In this document: in pieces, positions 16,312 to 24,712 of the stretch | Layout of the letters: each line of letters opens with the position of its first letter | Numbering within the stretch: position 1 is the stretch's first letter | Assembly: GCF_014773385.1 (NCBI RefSeq) | Contig: NZ_JACXAI010000051.1 | Location: 1-36,865 of the forward strand | Direction: 5' to 3' | DNA from: Metabacillus arenae | Lineage (GTDB): Bacteria > Bacillota > Bacilli > Bacillales > Bacillaceae | Length of the DNA: 36,865 bases | Translations under genes and position numbers: made by a program | The notes under the pieces: generated by a model | What the model was told of the DNA's origin: nothing | What the model saw: only the letters and a program-made list of their open reading frames with translations | Database searches by the model: none

Positions 16312-16478
16312 TTGTTCCCTCCTTCCTGTCTCTTTCTGCGGTAATTGCTGCTTTGCATGCCTAGATGTTTGTCACAAATCCCCCCATTGTTAACCTCAGT
16401 TTTGAATCTTGAATTATATTGATGTCCGGGTATAAAACTATCCATTGACAATTTGTTGTCCAATACAGCTTTTCCCAT
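16308..16478 (-). CDS. Small ORF overlapping the hydrolase start (56 aa), unknown
   Basis: A minus-strand frame begins at ATG 16478 behind GGAG with 8-nt spacing and ends in an ATGA overlap with the hydrolase gene, suggesting translational coupling. The product starts MGKAVLDNKLSMDSF and ends YRRKRQEGGNK; it has no membrane segment and no family I recognise. Its composition is AT-rich like the host, unlike the hydrolase behind it. It could be a leader ORF or the remnant of a host gene at the junction of acquired DNA. Confidence 0.35.
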   Translation of the reverse strand: MGKAVLDNKLSMDSFIPGHQYNSRFKTEVNNGGICDKHLGMQSSNYRRKRQEGGNK

Positions 16479-17001
16479 AGGTGTTTCTCCTTTCTCCGAC
16501 CAAATTGATATTAGTTTTAAAAAGATACCCAAATTCTAGCATATAACTTATGCTGAAATTTCTTATCAATTGCTAAAATGGATAACCGCATCCTTCCTAA
16601 TTGGTTTAATTGATAATGTTTTTTGCTTTAAGTCTATGAATATACCTTAGTTCGATAGCCATGGATCTATATTTTTTCCTGTAATAAGATTTAAGTTAAT
16701 CGTTTAAATGTAAGTTCTGATCATTGATCTGATATTTTATTAATAACCTCTTCCATACGAAAAGGTTGTACGAAACTATTGTTATAGTTTGAAGGAAAAT
16801 AAAATATAAAATAAAACCTGCGAATTTCGTGAAACAGATAGAAAATAATTATAAAAAATCTATTGTTTAATATAGTAAAATACATAAGTTAAACTATCTA
16901 AAGATCATACTATTCTAAATTTTTCAAAAACCCACTTGTAATTATAATGAAAGCGTTGTATATTTAGTAAAACGATTAAATGAAGCTGGTGACAAGATGA
17001 A
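16479..17001. other. Upstream region of the sugar cluster
   Basis: There is no gene. Regulatory-looking sequences include AGTTAATCGTTTAAAT (16694-16709), resembling the LacI-type palindrome found downstream at 18027. There is also a perfect dyad AAACTAT-TGTT-ATAGTTT (16773-16790), a cre-like TGAAAGCGTTGTAT (16948-16961, two mismatches to consensus), and AAAACGATTAAAT near 16968. Together they suggest CcpA control plus autoregulation by the LacI-type regulator that follows. Confidence 0.5.
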
Positions 17002-18009
17002 ATGAACAAAAAAGTAACGATTAAAGAAGTGGCGAAACAAGCGAATGTATCTACTGCAACCGTTTCAAATGTAATAAATAACACAAAATTTGTTAGTGAA
17101 GAAGTCCGAACCAGAGTTCTTCATGTCATCGAGGAGTTGAATTTTCATGCGAATACGCTGGCTAAAGGCTTAAGAATACAAGAGTCACGGCTTATTGGAG
17201 TGATCGTTTCCGACATTGCCAACCCCTTTTTCTCCAAGGTTGTCAGCGGAATTGAGAAGGGTGCTGCTGAGATGGGTTATAATATTTTACTTTGCAATAC
17301 AGCATCAAATCTTGATAAAGAGATCGAATTTTTGAATATTCTAAAAGGAAAAAGAGTAGAAGGGTTAATTATTTCCTCATCAGGAACTACAAAAGAGTAT
17401 TTTGAAAGTCTCGAAAATCTTAATATACCAATCGTTTTTCTAAATCGATCACCAAATACTCCATCTCATAAGGTTGTTATCACAAATAATATCAAAGGTG
17501 CAAATAAAGCTACTGAGCATTTAATCCAACATGGATATACCCGAATCGGAATAATTTCTGGGCCAACTTCTCTTAGTACTGGCAAGGATCGCCTGACAGG
17601 GTACAAACGTGCGATGGAAGATTATCATTTATCGATTCCTGACTCTTACATACAAGAAGGAGACTTCAGTATTGAGAGTGGGTACCGTGCTATGAAGGAT
17701 CTTTTAACTCTTAATAAAGATTTGGAAGCATGCTTAATTTCTAATAATTTCATGACACTTGGGGCTCATAAATATATAAAGGAAGCAGGATACTCTATTC
17801 CTAATGATATTGCAGTCATTGGGTATGATGATTCAGATTGGGCAGATGTTATGGATCCACCTTTAACAACTGTAAAACAACCGACCTTTGAACAGGGCCA
17901 AAAAGCAATAGAAATGTTGTTTTCAACCATACGTAATGAAAACCATCATAAACAGCAAATTATGTACTTGCAGCCAAGTTTAGTCATTAGAAAATCGTGT
18001 GGTTGTTAA
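17002..18009 (+). CDS. LacI/RbsR-type transcription regulator
   Basis: A 335-residue LacI-family repressor. The N-terminal HTH and hinge are typical (TIKEVAKQANVSTATVSNVI, residues 5-24; hinge helix ending NTLAKGLR), followed by a ribose-binding-like effector domain from LIGVIVSDIANPFFSKVVSG to the C-terminus (VIGYDDSDWADVMDPPLTTV). It heads the sugar cluster and very likely senses its sugar or sugar phosphate. Its probable operator is the perfect palindrome GTTAATCGATTAAC (18027-18040), between this gene and the isomerase gene, with related sites upstream of its own start. The ribosome site is modest (GGTGA). The effector is unknown. Confidence 0.92.
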   Translation: MNKKVTIKEVAKQANVSTATVSNVINNTKFVSEEVRTRVLHVIEELNFHANTLAKGLRIQESRLIGVIVSDIANPFFSKVVSGIEKGAAEMGYNILLCNTASNLDKEIEFLNILKGKRVEGLIISSSGTTKEYFESLENLNIPIVFLNRSPNTPSHKVVITNNIKGANKATEHLIQHGYTRIGIISGPTSLSTGKDRLTGYKRAMEDYHLSIPDSYIQEGDFSIESGYRAMKDLLTLNKDLEACLISNNFMTLGAHKYIKEAGYSIPNDIAVIGYDDSDWADVMDPPLTTVKQPTFEQGQKAIEMLFSTIRNENHHKQQIMYLQPSLVIRKSCGC

Positions 18010-18026
18010 TCTATTTGTATCTTCTA

Positions 18027-18040
18027 GTTAATCGATTAAC
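18027..18040. promoter_or_regulatory. LacI-type operator
   Basis: GTTAATCGATTAAC is a perfect 14-bp palindrome centred on CG, the form bound by LacI-family dimers. It lies 77 bp before the isomerase start, between regulator and operon. Partial matches with the same CG centre occur at 16694-16709 and around 16968, flanking the regulator's own upstream region. Confidence 0.7.
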
Positions 18041-18116
18041 CGAATTACCTCCAAACTTTACTTACTGATAGGGTAGTTCGAAGATATCTTCATTATATAT
18101 AGGGGAGGAAAAAAGA

Positions 18117-18590
18117 ATGAGAATTTCTGTTGGAGGCGATCACGCTGGTTTTCCTTTAAAGGAGAAAGTTGTAAGCGTTATCAAAAAATTAGGGCATGAG
18201 GTAGTAGATTATGGGTGTTTTGATCCTAAACCGATTGATTTCCCTGATATTACAAGAACAGTGTGTGAATCCATTTTGGAAGGAAAGGCAGATCGAGCAT
18301 TATTAGTCTGTGGAACAGGGGTAGGTGCATGTATAGCAGCTAACAAAATCCCTGGAATCCGGGCATCTGTTTGCCATGATATTTACTCTTCTCATCAATG
18401 CGTTGAACATGATGATGTCAATGTCATGTGCGTAGGTGCCCAAATCATTGGTCCAGTCCTTGTGGAGGAGCTAATTGAATCATTTTTGAATGCAACTTTC
18501 AGCACTGATGAAGAGTTTAGAAGAAGAGTGAAGAAATTGGGAATGATGGAAAAGGAATATTCCAAAAAGTTACTGACAAATCAAAAATAA
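18117..18590 (+). CDS. rpiB: RpiB/LacAB-family sugar-phosphate isomerase
   Basis: A 157-residue isomerase of the RpiB/LacA/LacB family, which interconverts aldose and ketose phosphates such as ribose 5-phosphate and ribulose 5-phosphate. Active-site features are GGDHAGFPLK at the N-terminus, catalytic Cys65 in VCGTGVGACIAANK, and His98 in EHDDVN. Length is normal (E. coli RpiB 149). The ribosome site GGGGAGG lies just before ATG 18117. It is the first gene of a five-gene run (isomerase, TRAP DctP, DctQ, DctM, ribokinase). Its substrate is probably the phosphate made by the ribokinase, but allose or tetrose phosphates are also handled by relatives. Confidence 0.88.
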   Translation: MRISVGGDHAGFPLKEKVVSVIKKLGHEVVDYGCFDPKPIDFPDITRTVCESILEGKADRALLVCGTGVGACIAANKIPGIRASVCHDIYSSHQCVEHDDVNVMCVGAQIIGPVLVEELIESFLNATFSTDEEFRRRVKKLGMMEKEYSKKLLTNQK

Positions 18591-18614
18591 TAAAAATAGA
18601 AAGGGAGAAATTAC

Positions 18615-19649
18615 ATGAAACTAGTTCATTATTTTGCTTTATTATGTGCTGTTGTATTAGTACTATCTGCCTGTGGGAATGACTCTGCGAAAACAAATGC
18701 AAACGCTGCCGGTGAAAATAGAACACTTTCTATTAAACTAGCTCATGTTACAAATGATCAATCTGCTATTCATAAGGGGTCAATAAAATTCAAAGAGCTG
18801 GTTGAAAAAGAGTCGAATGGAAAAATGAAAGTGGAGGTTATACCTGGAGGGCAATTAGGTAGTGAAAAGGATTTAGTTGAGAGCACGAAACTAGGAACTG
18901 TAGATATTACGATTCCTTCAGCAGCTGTTCTGTCTAATTTTGTTCCAAAGGTTGCCGTTCTAACACTTCCTTATGTCATAAAAGGCTCAAATGAAGCTGA
19001 AAAATATGAAAGCTTGAAAAAGCTCTCTGGAAGTGAAGTATTTAAAGAAATTGAAAAAGACACCGATGCTGTGGGATTAAAATTATTTCCGGAAGCTGTT
19101 TGGTGGGTAGGAGACAGACATGTTACCACAAAGGATAAACCGATTAAAACACTGGCAGATCTAAAAGGGGTAAAAATACGCACTCCTGATGCTGCTGCCC
19201 ATACAGAACCGTTTAAAGTGTTAGGTGCAAATGTAACCGCAATGAATATTACTGAAGTGTATTACTCATTAAAAACGGGGGCACTTGAAGCTCAAGAAAA
19301 TTCAATTAATCAGATTTACACAAATAAATTTCATGAGGTACAGAAATATGTGAACCTGACAGGTCATATGACTCAAAATGAATTACCGGTTCTAAACAAA
19401 CAGTGGTGGGACGGTTTATCAAAGGATCAGCAATCTATTATTGAAAAAGCAATGTTTGATGCAGGTGTGTATATGTCCGATTTACAATTAAAACAAAATG
19501 AAGAGGAATTAAAAATCTTACAAGATAATGGAATGGAAGTTGTTGAAACGAATTTAGAAGAGTTTAAAGAAGTGACGAAGGATTTATATAAAAGCTTTGG
19601 AAATGCCATTGATGAAGATTTTTATAATAAAATTGCTGAATCCCAGTGA
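18615..19649 (+). CDS. dctP: TRAP transporter solute-binding lipoprotein (DctP family)
   Basis: A 344-residue extracytoplasmic solute-binding protein of the DctP/TRAP type. It has a lipoprotein signal (VLVLSAC, lipidated Cys20), so it is anchored outside the membrane. The family core is clear: LAHVTNDQSAIHKGSIKFKE, VIPGGQLGSEKDL, LADLKGVKIRTPD and AQENSINQIY. Arg189 of VKIRTP is the residue that usually clamps the carboxylate of TRAP ligands, suggesting an acidic ligand, although neutral ligands exist. It delivers solute to DctQM encoded directly downstream. AAGGGAG precedes ATG 18615, 24 bp after the isomerase stop. Confidence 0.92.
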   Translation: MKLVHYFALLCAVVLVLSACGNDSAKTNANAAGENRTLSIKLAHVTNDQSAIHKGSIKFKELVEKESNGKMKVEVIPGGQLGSEKDLVESTKLGTVDITIPSAAVLSNFVPKVAVLTLPYVIKGSNEAEKYESLKKLSGSEVFKEIEKDTDAVGLKLFPEAVWWVGDRHVTTKDKPIKTLADLKGVKIRTPDAAAHTEPFKVLGANVTAMNITEVYYSLKTGALEAQENSINQIYTNKFHEVQKYVNLTGHMTQNELPVLNKQWWDGLSKDQQSIIEKAMFDAGVYMSDLQLKQNEEELKILQDNGMEVVETNLEEFKEVTKDLYKSFGNAIDEDFYNKIAESQ

Positions 19650-19682
19650 TCTGATTGGTAAGCAGAAAGGGAGGGATGCATC

Positions 19683-20189
19683 TTGATTACTATTAAAGGT
19701 ATTATAAAAAATTTGGAAGAGATAGTCGCTTGTGTATTTTTTTCCATCATGTGCAGCGCTGTCATCATAGGTGTTTTAGCAAGGCTATTCAATTTTTCAA
19801 TTGTTTGGACTGATGAGCTTTCCCGTTATTCATTTATTTGGGTGGTTTTTATAGGATCTGCAGCTGTGTTAAAACGGAAAAAGCACATAACGATTGAATT
19901 TTTGTCTGTAGTTGTTCCTAAAAAAACTCTAAAGTACTTAAATACTCTCATAGGAATATGCTTAATCAGTATATTCCTAGTGTTAATCCGATTTGGGATA
20001 CTTGTTACGGCTGATACATGGAGTGTTCCAACAACTAGTTTAGGGATTCCAACAGGGCTGATTTATGTAGTTGTACCAATATCTGGAGTTCTTATGACGG
20101 TTTACACGATCTTAGATCTGATTACTATTTGGAGAAATAAAGACGGTATCGAAGAACCTCATCCAGAAGAAAGGGGCGTGGAGATTTAA
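19683..20189 (+). CDS. dctQ: TRAP transporter small permease (DctQ)
   Basis: A 168-residue, four-helix small TRAP membrane subunit. It carries the DctQ signature WTDELSRYSFIWVVFIGSAA followed by the KRKKHITIEFL loop. The start is TTG 19683, with GGGAGGG 7-8 nt upstream; the ATG at 19676 is out of frame. It bridges the solute-binding protein and the large DctM permease; its stop is 2 bp before the DctM start. Sodium-driven uptake is the general mode of this transporter class. Confidence 0.9.
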   Translation: MITIKGIIKNLEEIVACVFFSIMCSAVIIGVLARLFNFSIVWTDELSRYSFIWVVFIGSAAVLKRKKHITIEFLSVVVPKKTLKYLNTLIGICLISIFLVLIRFGILVTADTWSVPTTSLGIPTGLIYVVVPISGVLMTVYTILDLITIWRNKDGIEEPHPEERGVEI

Positions 20190-20191
20190 TT

Positions 20192-21466
20192 ATGATCATA
20201 TTAATATGCTCCCTGCTCCTTCTCTTACTATTAGGGGTTCCGGTTGGCTTTTCGTTAATCGGCGCTTCGTTGGTTTCATTAATTTTTCAGGGTACCATTC
20301 CTTTAGAGGTCTTACCGCAGCGCTTATCACTTGGATTGGATTCTTTCCCTCTGCTGGCCATTCCGTTATTTATTTTTGCTGGTACATTAATGGAAGCAGG
20401 CGGAATTACTAAAAGGTTAATTCTCTTTTCCGAAGCCTTAGTTGGTCATATTAGAGGAAGTTTAGCTCATGTAACGGTTGTCTCAAATGTCTTTATGTCC
20501 GGCGTTTCTGGATCTGGTGTCGCAGATGCCGCTGCTACTGGAACTGCTTTGATTCCTGCGATGGTGAAGAGAGGCTACGGAAAAGGTTTCGCTTCAGCTA
20601 TTTTAGCGGCTAGCGCAACAGTCGGACCTATCATTCCACCAAGTATTCCAATGATTATTTTCGGGAGTTTTGCAGGGGTATCAATAGGAAAATTGTTCTT
20701 AGGCGGAGTTTTACCAGGATTATTAATGAGCTCATCCCTTATGATCATTGCTTACTTCATAGCTAAAAAAAGAAACTATGAAAAAAGAGAAAAAGCAAGT
20801 TTACTTACTGTATTTAAAACGTTTCTAGATGCGTTTTGGGCATTATTGATGCCTGTCATTATCATGGTTGGAATCTTCTCTGGATATTTCACTGCAACTG
20901 AATCTGCTGTAATTGCTGTAGTGTATTCAATTGTAATAGGTTTGTTTGTCTATAAGGACTTGAAATTTTCTGACCTTCCAAGGAAAATATTGGACGCTGT
21001 TTTAATGACGGCTGGAGTTGGCATCATTATCGCAGCATCTGCACCCTTCGCATGGTTTATGGCCTTTGTACAAGGCCCCCAGAAGCTGCTGGATTTATTT
21101 CAAACAATTTCAATGTCACCAACGGTTATTCTTATATTATTAATGGTCATACTCCTGGTATTAGGCTGCTTTCTTGATGGTACAGCTATCATCATCATCA
21201 CGACACCTGTGGTATTGCCAATCTTAACTCAATTTGGAATAGACCCTTTGCACTATGGAGTAATTCTTGCGATTAATGTCATGATTGGTACAATAACTCC
21301 GCCAGTTGGCGTGATTATGTATGTAACTACAGGAATTGCCAAAACAAATATCTTTCATTTTGCCAAAGAAGTCATGCCTTTTTTGATCACGTTAATCCTA
21401 TTACTGTTTATCTTTATGCTGGTCCCTGGAATCGTAACATTTTTACCAAATTTATTAATTAAATAA
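20192..21466 (+). CDS. dctM: TRAP transporter large permease (DctM)
   Basis: A 424-residue large TRAP permease with about 11-12 membrane helices. Family landmarks are LGVPVGFSLIGASLVSLI, the GVSGSGVADAAATGTALIPAM block, SATVGPIIPPSIPMIIFGS and, in the second half, CFLDGTAIIIITTPVVLPI and MIGTITPPVGVIMYVT. These two inverted halves bind sodium and substrate. It lies 2 bp after dctQ, with GGAG as ribosome site. A foldback repeat lies between this gene and the ribokinase gene. Confidence 0.93.
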   Translation: MIILICSLLLLLLLGVPVGFSLIGASLVSLIFQGTIPLEVLPQRLSLGLDSFPLLAIPLFIFAGTLMEAGGITKRLILFSEALVGHIRGSLAHVTVVSNVFMSGVSGSGVADAAATGTALIPAMVKRGYGKGFASAILAASATVGPIIPPSIPMIIFGSFAGVSIGKLFLGGVLPGLLMSSSLMIIAYFIAKKRNYEKREKASLLTVFKTFLDAFWALLMPVIIMVGIFSGYFTATESAVIAVVYSIVIGLFVYKDLKFSDLPRKILDAVLMTAGVGIIIAASAPFAWFMAFVQGPQKLLDLFQTISMSPTVILILLMVILLVLGCFLDGTAIIIITTPVVLPILTQFGIDPLHYGVILAINVMIGTITPPVGVIMYVTTGIAKTNIFHFAKEVMPFLITLILLLFIFMLVPGIVTFLPNLLIK

Positions 21467-21472
21467 CCTGTT

Positions 21473-21640
21473 AACGAAAAGCGCAAGGCGCCCGCCTATC
21501 GGCGACAAGCATAAGACGAGCCGGCATGAAGGTTGTTCTTTAACCTTCTTGACGGATTGGCTTATGACCTAAGGGCCGATGGCGCCTGGAGCTAGACAAC
21601 GACAACACTCTTTAACACATTAATACTTTAATTAAATTAA
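21473..21640. repeat. Foldback intergenic repeat, copy 2 (inside the sugar operon)
   Basis: Nearly the same 165-bp element as at 6644-6810, including the shared tail TTAATACTTTAATTAA. It starts 7 bp after the dctM stop and ends about 50 bp before the ribokinase start, so it sits inside what would otherwise be a tight operon. Its hairpins could attenuate transcription into the ribokinase gene or mark an mRNA processing point. Confidence 0.8.
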
Positions 21641-21690
21641 GCTGATCTTATAAAAAGAGTCCAAATAAACTTAATTGAAAGGATAATCAT

Positions 21691-22608
21691 ATGGCTGCAA
21701 ATATTTTAGTAGTTGGAAGTCTGAATATGGATCTTCTTATTAGGGTAAATGAGCTTCCGAAAAAAGGTGAAACATTATTAGGGGGCCCCATTACAGAGAT
21801 TCCTGGAGGTAAAGGAGCGAATCAAGCAGTTGCCATTTCTAAAATGAATACTTCTGTAGGCATTCTTGGATCAATCGGGAAGGATTCTTACGGAAATGCT
21901 CTACTGAAATCTTTGGAAGACCATAAAGTCGGCACAAGATATATTTCTAGATCTGATAATAAGACTGGGACTGCCATTGTCATAGTTGACGAAAAAGGCA
22001 GTAATCAAATTGTTGTTTCACCTGGAGCAAATTTGGACCTGACACCTGAATTGGTTTTTAAAAACAAAAAGGCGATTGAGGAAGCGGATATTGTCGTGAT
22101 GCAATTAGAAATCCCCTTGGAAACAGTGCATTTTACACTCGAGTTAGCTAAAAAAATGGATAAAATAACGATTCTAAATCCTGCCCCAGCAATTAAGTTA
22201 AGTGAAGATATTTTGAAAAATGTTGACATCCTAATACCTAATGAACATGAATTAAAATTACTATCAAACAACTGGATTGAAGGAGCATTTAATGATCCTA
22301 TTAAAGCATCCTGTGAAGAGCTGCTTGAAAAAAAGGTTAAAACAATTATCGTAACATTAGGAGAAAAGGGATGTTTCCTAATGAACGGCATGGATGAGCA
22401 AACTTTCCCTGCTTATAAAGTGGATGCAGTGGATACTACTGGAGCTGGAGAATGCTTTATTGGCGGGTTTACAAGTACGTATTTAAAAACAATGGATTTG
22501 CATGATTCGATCCAAAGCGCAATAAAAGCAAGTGCAATATCCGTAACCAGGTCCGGTGCACAAAATGCTATGCCTACCCAAAAGGAAGTTGAAACCTTTT
22601 TATGCTGA
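21691..22608 (+). CDS. rbsK: Ribokinase (PfkB family) with Glu at the catalytic base position
   Basis: A 305-residue PfkB-family sugar kinase closest to ribokinase. Visible features are the substrate-site GSLNMDLLIRVNELPKKGET and GGKGANQAVAISKM, the NPAPA motif, PNEHEL, and the anion-hole/catalytic motif near the C-terminus. That motif normally reads DTTGAGD, its last Asp being the catalytic base (Asp255 in E. coli). Here it reads DTTGAGE, with Glu254 encoded by GAA at 22450-22452. All other core motifs are intact. The ribosome site AAAGGA precedes ATG 21691. With RpiB it could turn imported ribose-like sugar into ribulose 5-phosphate. Whether the substitution lowers activity or fits a different substrate is open. 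Confidence 0.88.
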   Translation: MAANILVVGSLNMDLLIRVNELPKKGETLLGGPITEIPGGKGANQAVAISKMNTSVGILGSIGKDSYGNALLKSLEDHKVGTRYISRSDNKTGTAIVIVDEKGSNQIVVSPGANLDLTPELVFKNKKAIEEADIVVMQLEIPLETVHFTLELAKKMDKITILNPAPAIKLSEDILKNVDILIPNEHELKLLSNNWIEGAFNDPIKASCEELLEKKVKTIIVTLGEKGCFLMNGMDEQTFPAYKVDAVDTTGAGECFIGGFTSTYLKTMDLHDSIQSAIKASAISVTRSGAQNAMPTQKEVETFLC

Positions 22609-22620
22609 GAAATGTAGTAC

Positions 22621-22662
22621 AAAAACCCGCTTAAGAAAAATGTCTTAAGCGGGTTTTTGATT
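22621..22662. terminator. Bidirectional terminator between rbsK and tatA
   Basis: AAAAACCCGCTTAAG and CTTAAGCGGGTTTTT form a perfect 15-bp stem with an 8-nt loop, with A-run and T-run on the two sides. It serves the ribokinase operon (plus) and the phoD-tatA operon (minus). Confidence 0.9.
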
Positions 22663-22664
22663 CA

Positions 22665-22886
22665 TCAAACTGCTGATTTCTCCTCGCTCTTCTGGGCAGG
22701 TTTTAAATCAGGTTTTTTCTCTTCCTCTTTGTCATCATTTGACACTAATCCCTTTGCAGCACTCTTGAATTCAGTTAATGTTCTCCCCATGGCACGGCCG
22801 ATTTCAGGAAGCTTAGATGGCCCGAAAATAATTAAGGCAAGAACAAGAACTAGGATCAAGCCTGGTATTCCGACATTTGGAATCAT
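22665..22886 (-). CDS. tatA: Sec-independent translocase TatA (phoD-linked copy)
   Basis: A 73-residue TatA: a short N-terminal membrane helix ([20 protein letters not shown]), the conserved [17 protein letters not shown] hinge and amphipathic helix, and a charged tail. TatA oligomers form the passage for folded Tat substrates. It is the second gene after phoD on the minus strand, 36 bp apart with its own AAAGGAGGG ribosome site. This mirrors B. subtilis phoD-tatAd-tatCd, but no tatC follows here. The only tatC in the window is at 31835, next to a very similar second tatA. Confidence 0.93.
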   Translation of the reverse strand: MIPNVGIPGLILVLVLALIIFGPSKLPEIGRAMGRTLTEFKSAAKGLVSNDDKEEEKKPDLKPAQKSEEKSAV

Positions 22887-22922
22887 ACCTCATTCCCTCC
22901 TTTACTATCGTAATGAATTCGT

Positions 22923-24674
22923 TTATTGAGTTACTTTTTCCTGTCTATTTTTTCTTTGTTTCTCATGAGCACGTGCATGGGCGCGGTGACGGTCTTCTTC
23001 CACTTCTTTTGAGCGTTTAACACCTTGCGGAACCTCAGTAACAGCTACTTTTCTTATCCCTTGCCCATCTCTTTCATAAACGAGAGAGGCTCTTGTTGAA
23101 ATAGCTGCCCCCGGTTCTGTTACAAACGGAATAACACGGTAATCAGCCTGCCATTTATCAGGTGTTACTGTACATCTAACATAACCGCGGTAATCGTTAA
23201 AGAATTTAATATTAGGGTTAGCCGCTAATATTTGGTCAGTGTCTGCTCTCTCATCCGCTCCGTTTCCGCCTGATGTGATCGAAGTTCCAACAAACTCTGC
23301 TCCAATAATCTTCGATTTTGAATCATCAAAGTCGGTCATTATATTTGAAGCCCAGCTTGCATGGACATCACCAGTCAGGACGATAAGATTGTTTAAGTTT
23401 TTACTGTGCACATAGTCTGTGATACGGTTGCGTGCTGCAGGATAGCCATCCCAGGAATCCATACTGAATTTTGGTTCCGAGCTTGTACCAACCTTCTTCT
23501 GGGAGAAGAAAATTTGCTGAGCGAGCACATTCCATTTAGTTTTGGAAGTACCGAGATTGTGAAACAGCCAATGCTCCTGATCAGTGCCAAGTGTAGTACG
23601 ATTTGGGTCAAGAGATTCTGGAGTATGAGCTTTTGATCCGTCGTCATTTGCTTGATCATCACGGTATTGACGCGTATCAAGAACAAAGAAATTCGCCAAA
23701 TCACCATAAGTGAAATCACGATATAATTGCATATCAGCACCGTGCGGTAAAGATGATTTACGAAGCGGCATGTGCTCATAATAAGCTTGATAAGCAGCAG
23801 CGCGGCGTTTAACAAATTCCTCAACAGACTGGTCCTTTTCAGGAATAATATTCGCATAGTTGTTTTCTACTTCATGGTCATCCCAAGTTACAACCCATGG
23901 AAAAGCAGCATGAGCAGCCTTTAAATTAGCATCTGAACGGTATTGGGCATGACGGTTTCGATAGTCTTCAAGCGTAAAGATTTCAGGACCGCTGTGAGTA
24001 CGAACATTACCAGATCCAGAAACATATTCATTTGGACCGTATTCATAAATATAATCTCCTAAATGAAAGACGATATCGAGATCCTCTTTAGCCATGTGCT
24101 GGTATGCTGTATAGTAGCCGTGCTCATATTGCTGACAAGAAGCGAATGCGAAAGTCAAGCTGGAAACCTTTGAACCAACTTCTGGAAGAGTTTTCGTTTT
24201 TCCAACAGGACTTAATTCATTGCCAGCTCTGAAACGGTAATAATACACTTCGTTTGGCTTAAGTCCATCTACTTCAACATGAACCGAATGCGCTAGCTTC
24301 GGTGATGCTACTTCAGTCCCGCGCTTTACAATACGGCGAAAATTCTCATCCTTGGCAATTTCCCATTTCACAGGGACCTTTTTATTAGGCATCCCGCCTC
24401 CATCAAGCGGTTCAGGTGCCAATCTTGTCCATAAAACAACACTGTCTGAAAGCGGATCTCCCGATGCAACACCTAATGTAAATGGATAGTTACTGAATTT
24501 CGGAGCAGCAGAGGTTACCTCCAAACCACCCATTGATTGCGCAATGGTCAATCCAAGTGAAATCCCGGCAATTTTCCCAGCACCTTGCAGGAAACTCTTG
24601 CGATCAAACTCCTTCTTTTCAAAGCTATTATCCTTCAATTTCTTCATCCATTCATCCCACTGTCTTTCGTCCAC
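22923..24674 (-). CDS. phoD: PhoD alkaline phosphatase/phosphodiesterase, Tat-exported
   Basis: A 583-residue PhoD-type phosphatase. The Tat signal reads FDRKSFLQGAGKIAGISLGL; the twin arginine is Arg-Lys here. After the signal comes a fibronectin-like PhoD N domain (SNYPFTLGVASGDPLSDSVV), then the metallophosphatase with FASCQQYEHG, VFHLGDYIYEYGP, VTWDDHEVENNYA and LTGDVHASW, which supply Fe and Ca ligands. It scavenges phosphate from phosphodiesters such as teichoic acid outside the cell. A basic C-terminal tail (DRHRAHARAHEKQRKN) may hold it at the wall. The start is GTG 24674, 7 nt after AAGGGG. Tandem Pho boxes lie upstream. It is followed by tatA. Confidence 0.94.
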   Translation of the reverse strand: MDERQWDEWMKKLKDNSFEKKEFDRKSFLQGAGKIAGISLGLTIAQSMGGLEVTSAAPKFSNYPFTLGVASGDPLSDSVVLWTRLAPEPLDGGGMPNKKVPVKWEIAKDENFRRIVKRGTEVASPKLAHSVHVEVDGLKPNEVYYYRFRAGNELSPVGKTKTLPEVGSKVSSLTFAFASCQQYEHGYYTAYQHMAKEDLDIVFHLGDYIYEYGPNEYVSGSGNVRTHSGPEIFTLEDYRNRHAQYRSDANLKAAHAAFPWVVTWDDHEVENNYANIIPEKDQSVEEFVKRRAAAYQAYYEHMPLRKSSLPHGADMQLYRDFTYGDLANFFVLDTRQYRDDQANDDGSKAHTPESLDPNRTTLGTDQEHWLFHNLGTSKTKWNVLAQQIFFSQKKVGTSSEPKFSMDSWDGYPAARNRITDYVHSKNLNNLIVLTGDVHASWASNIMTDFDDSKSKIIGAEFVGTSITSGGNGADERADTDQILAANPNIKFFNDYRGYVRCTVTPDKWQADYRVIPFVTEPGAAISTRASLVYERDGQGIRKVAVTEVPQGVKRSKEVEEDRHRAHARAHEKQRKNRQEKVTQ

Positions 24675-24712
24675 AATGATTTCCCCTTTCTGAAAGAAAT
24701 TTATTACTATGA

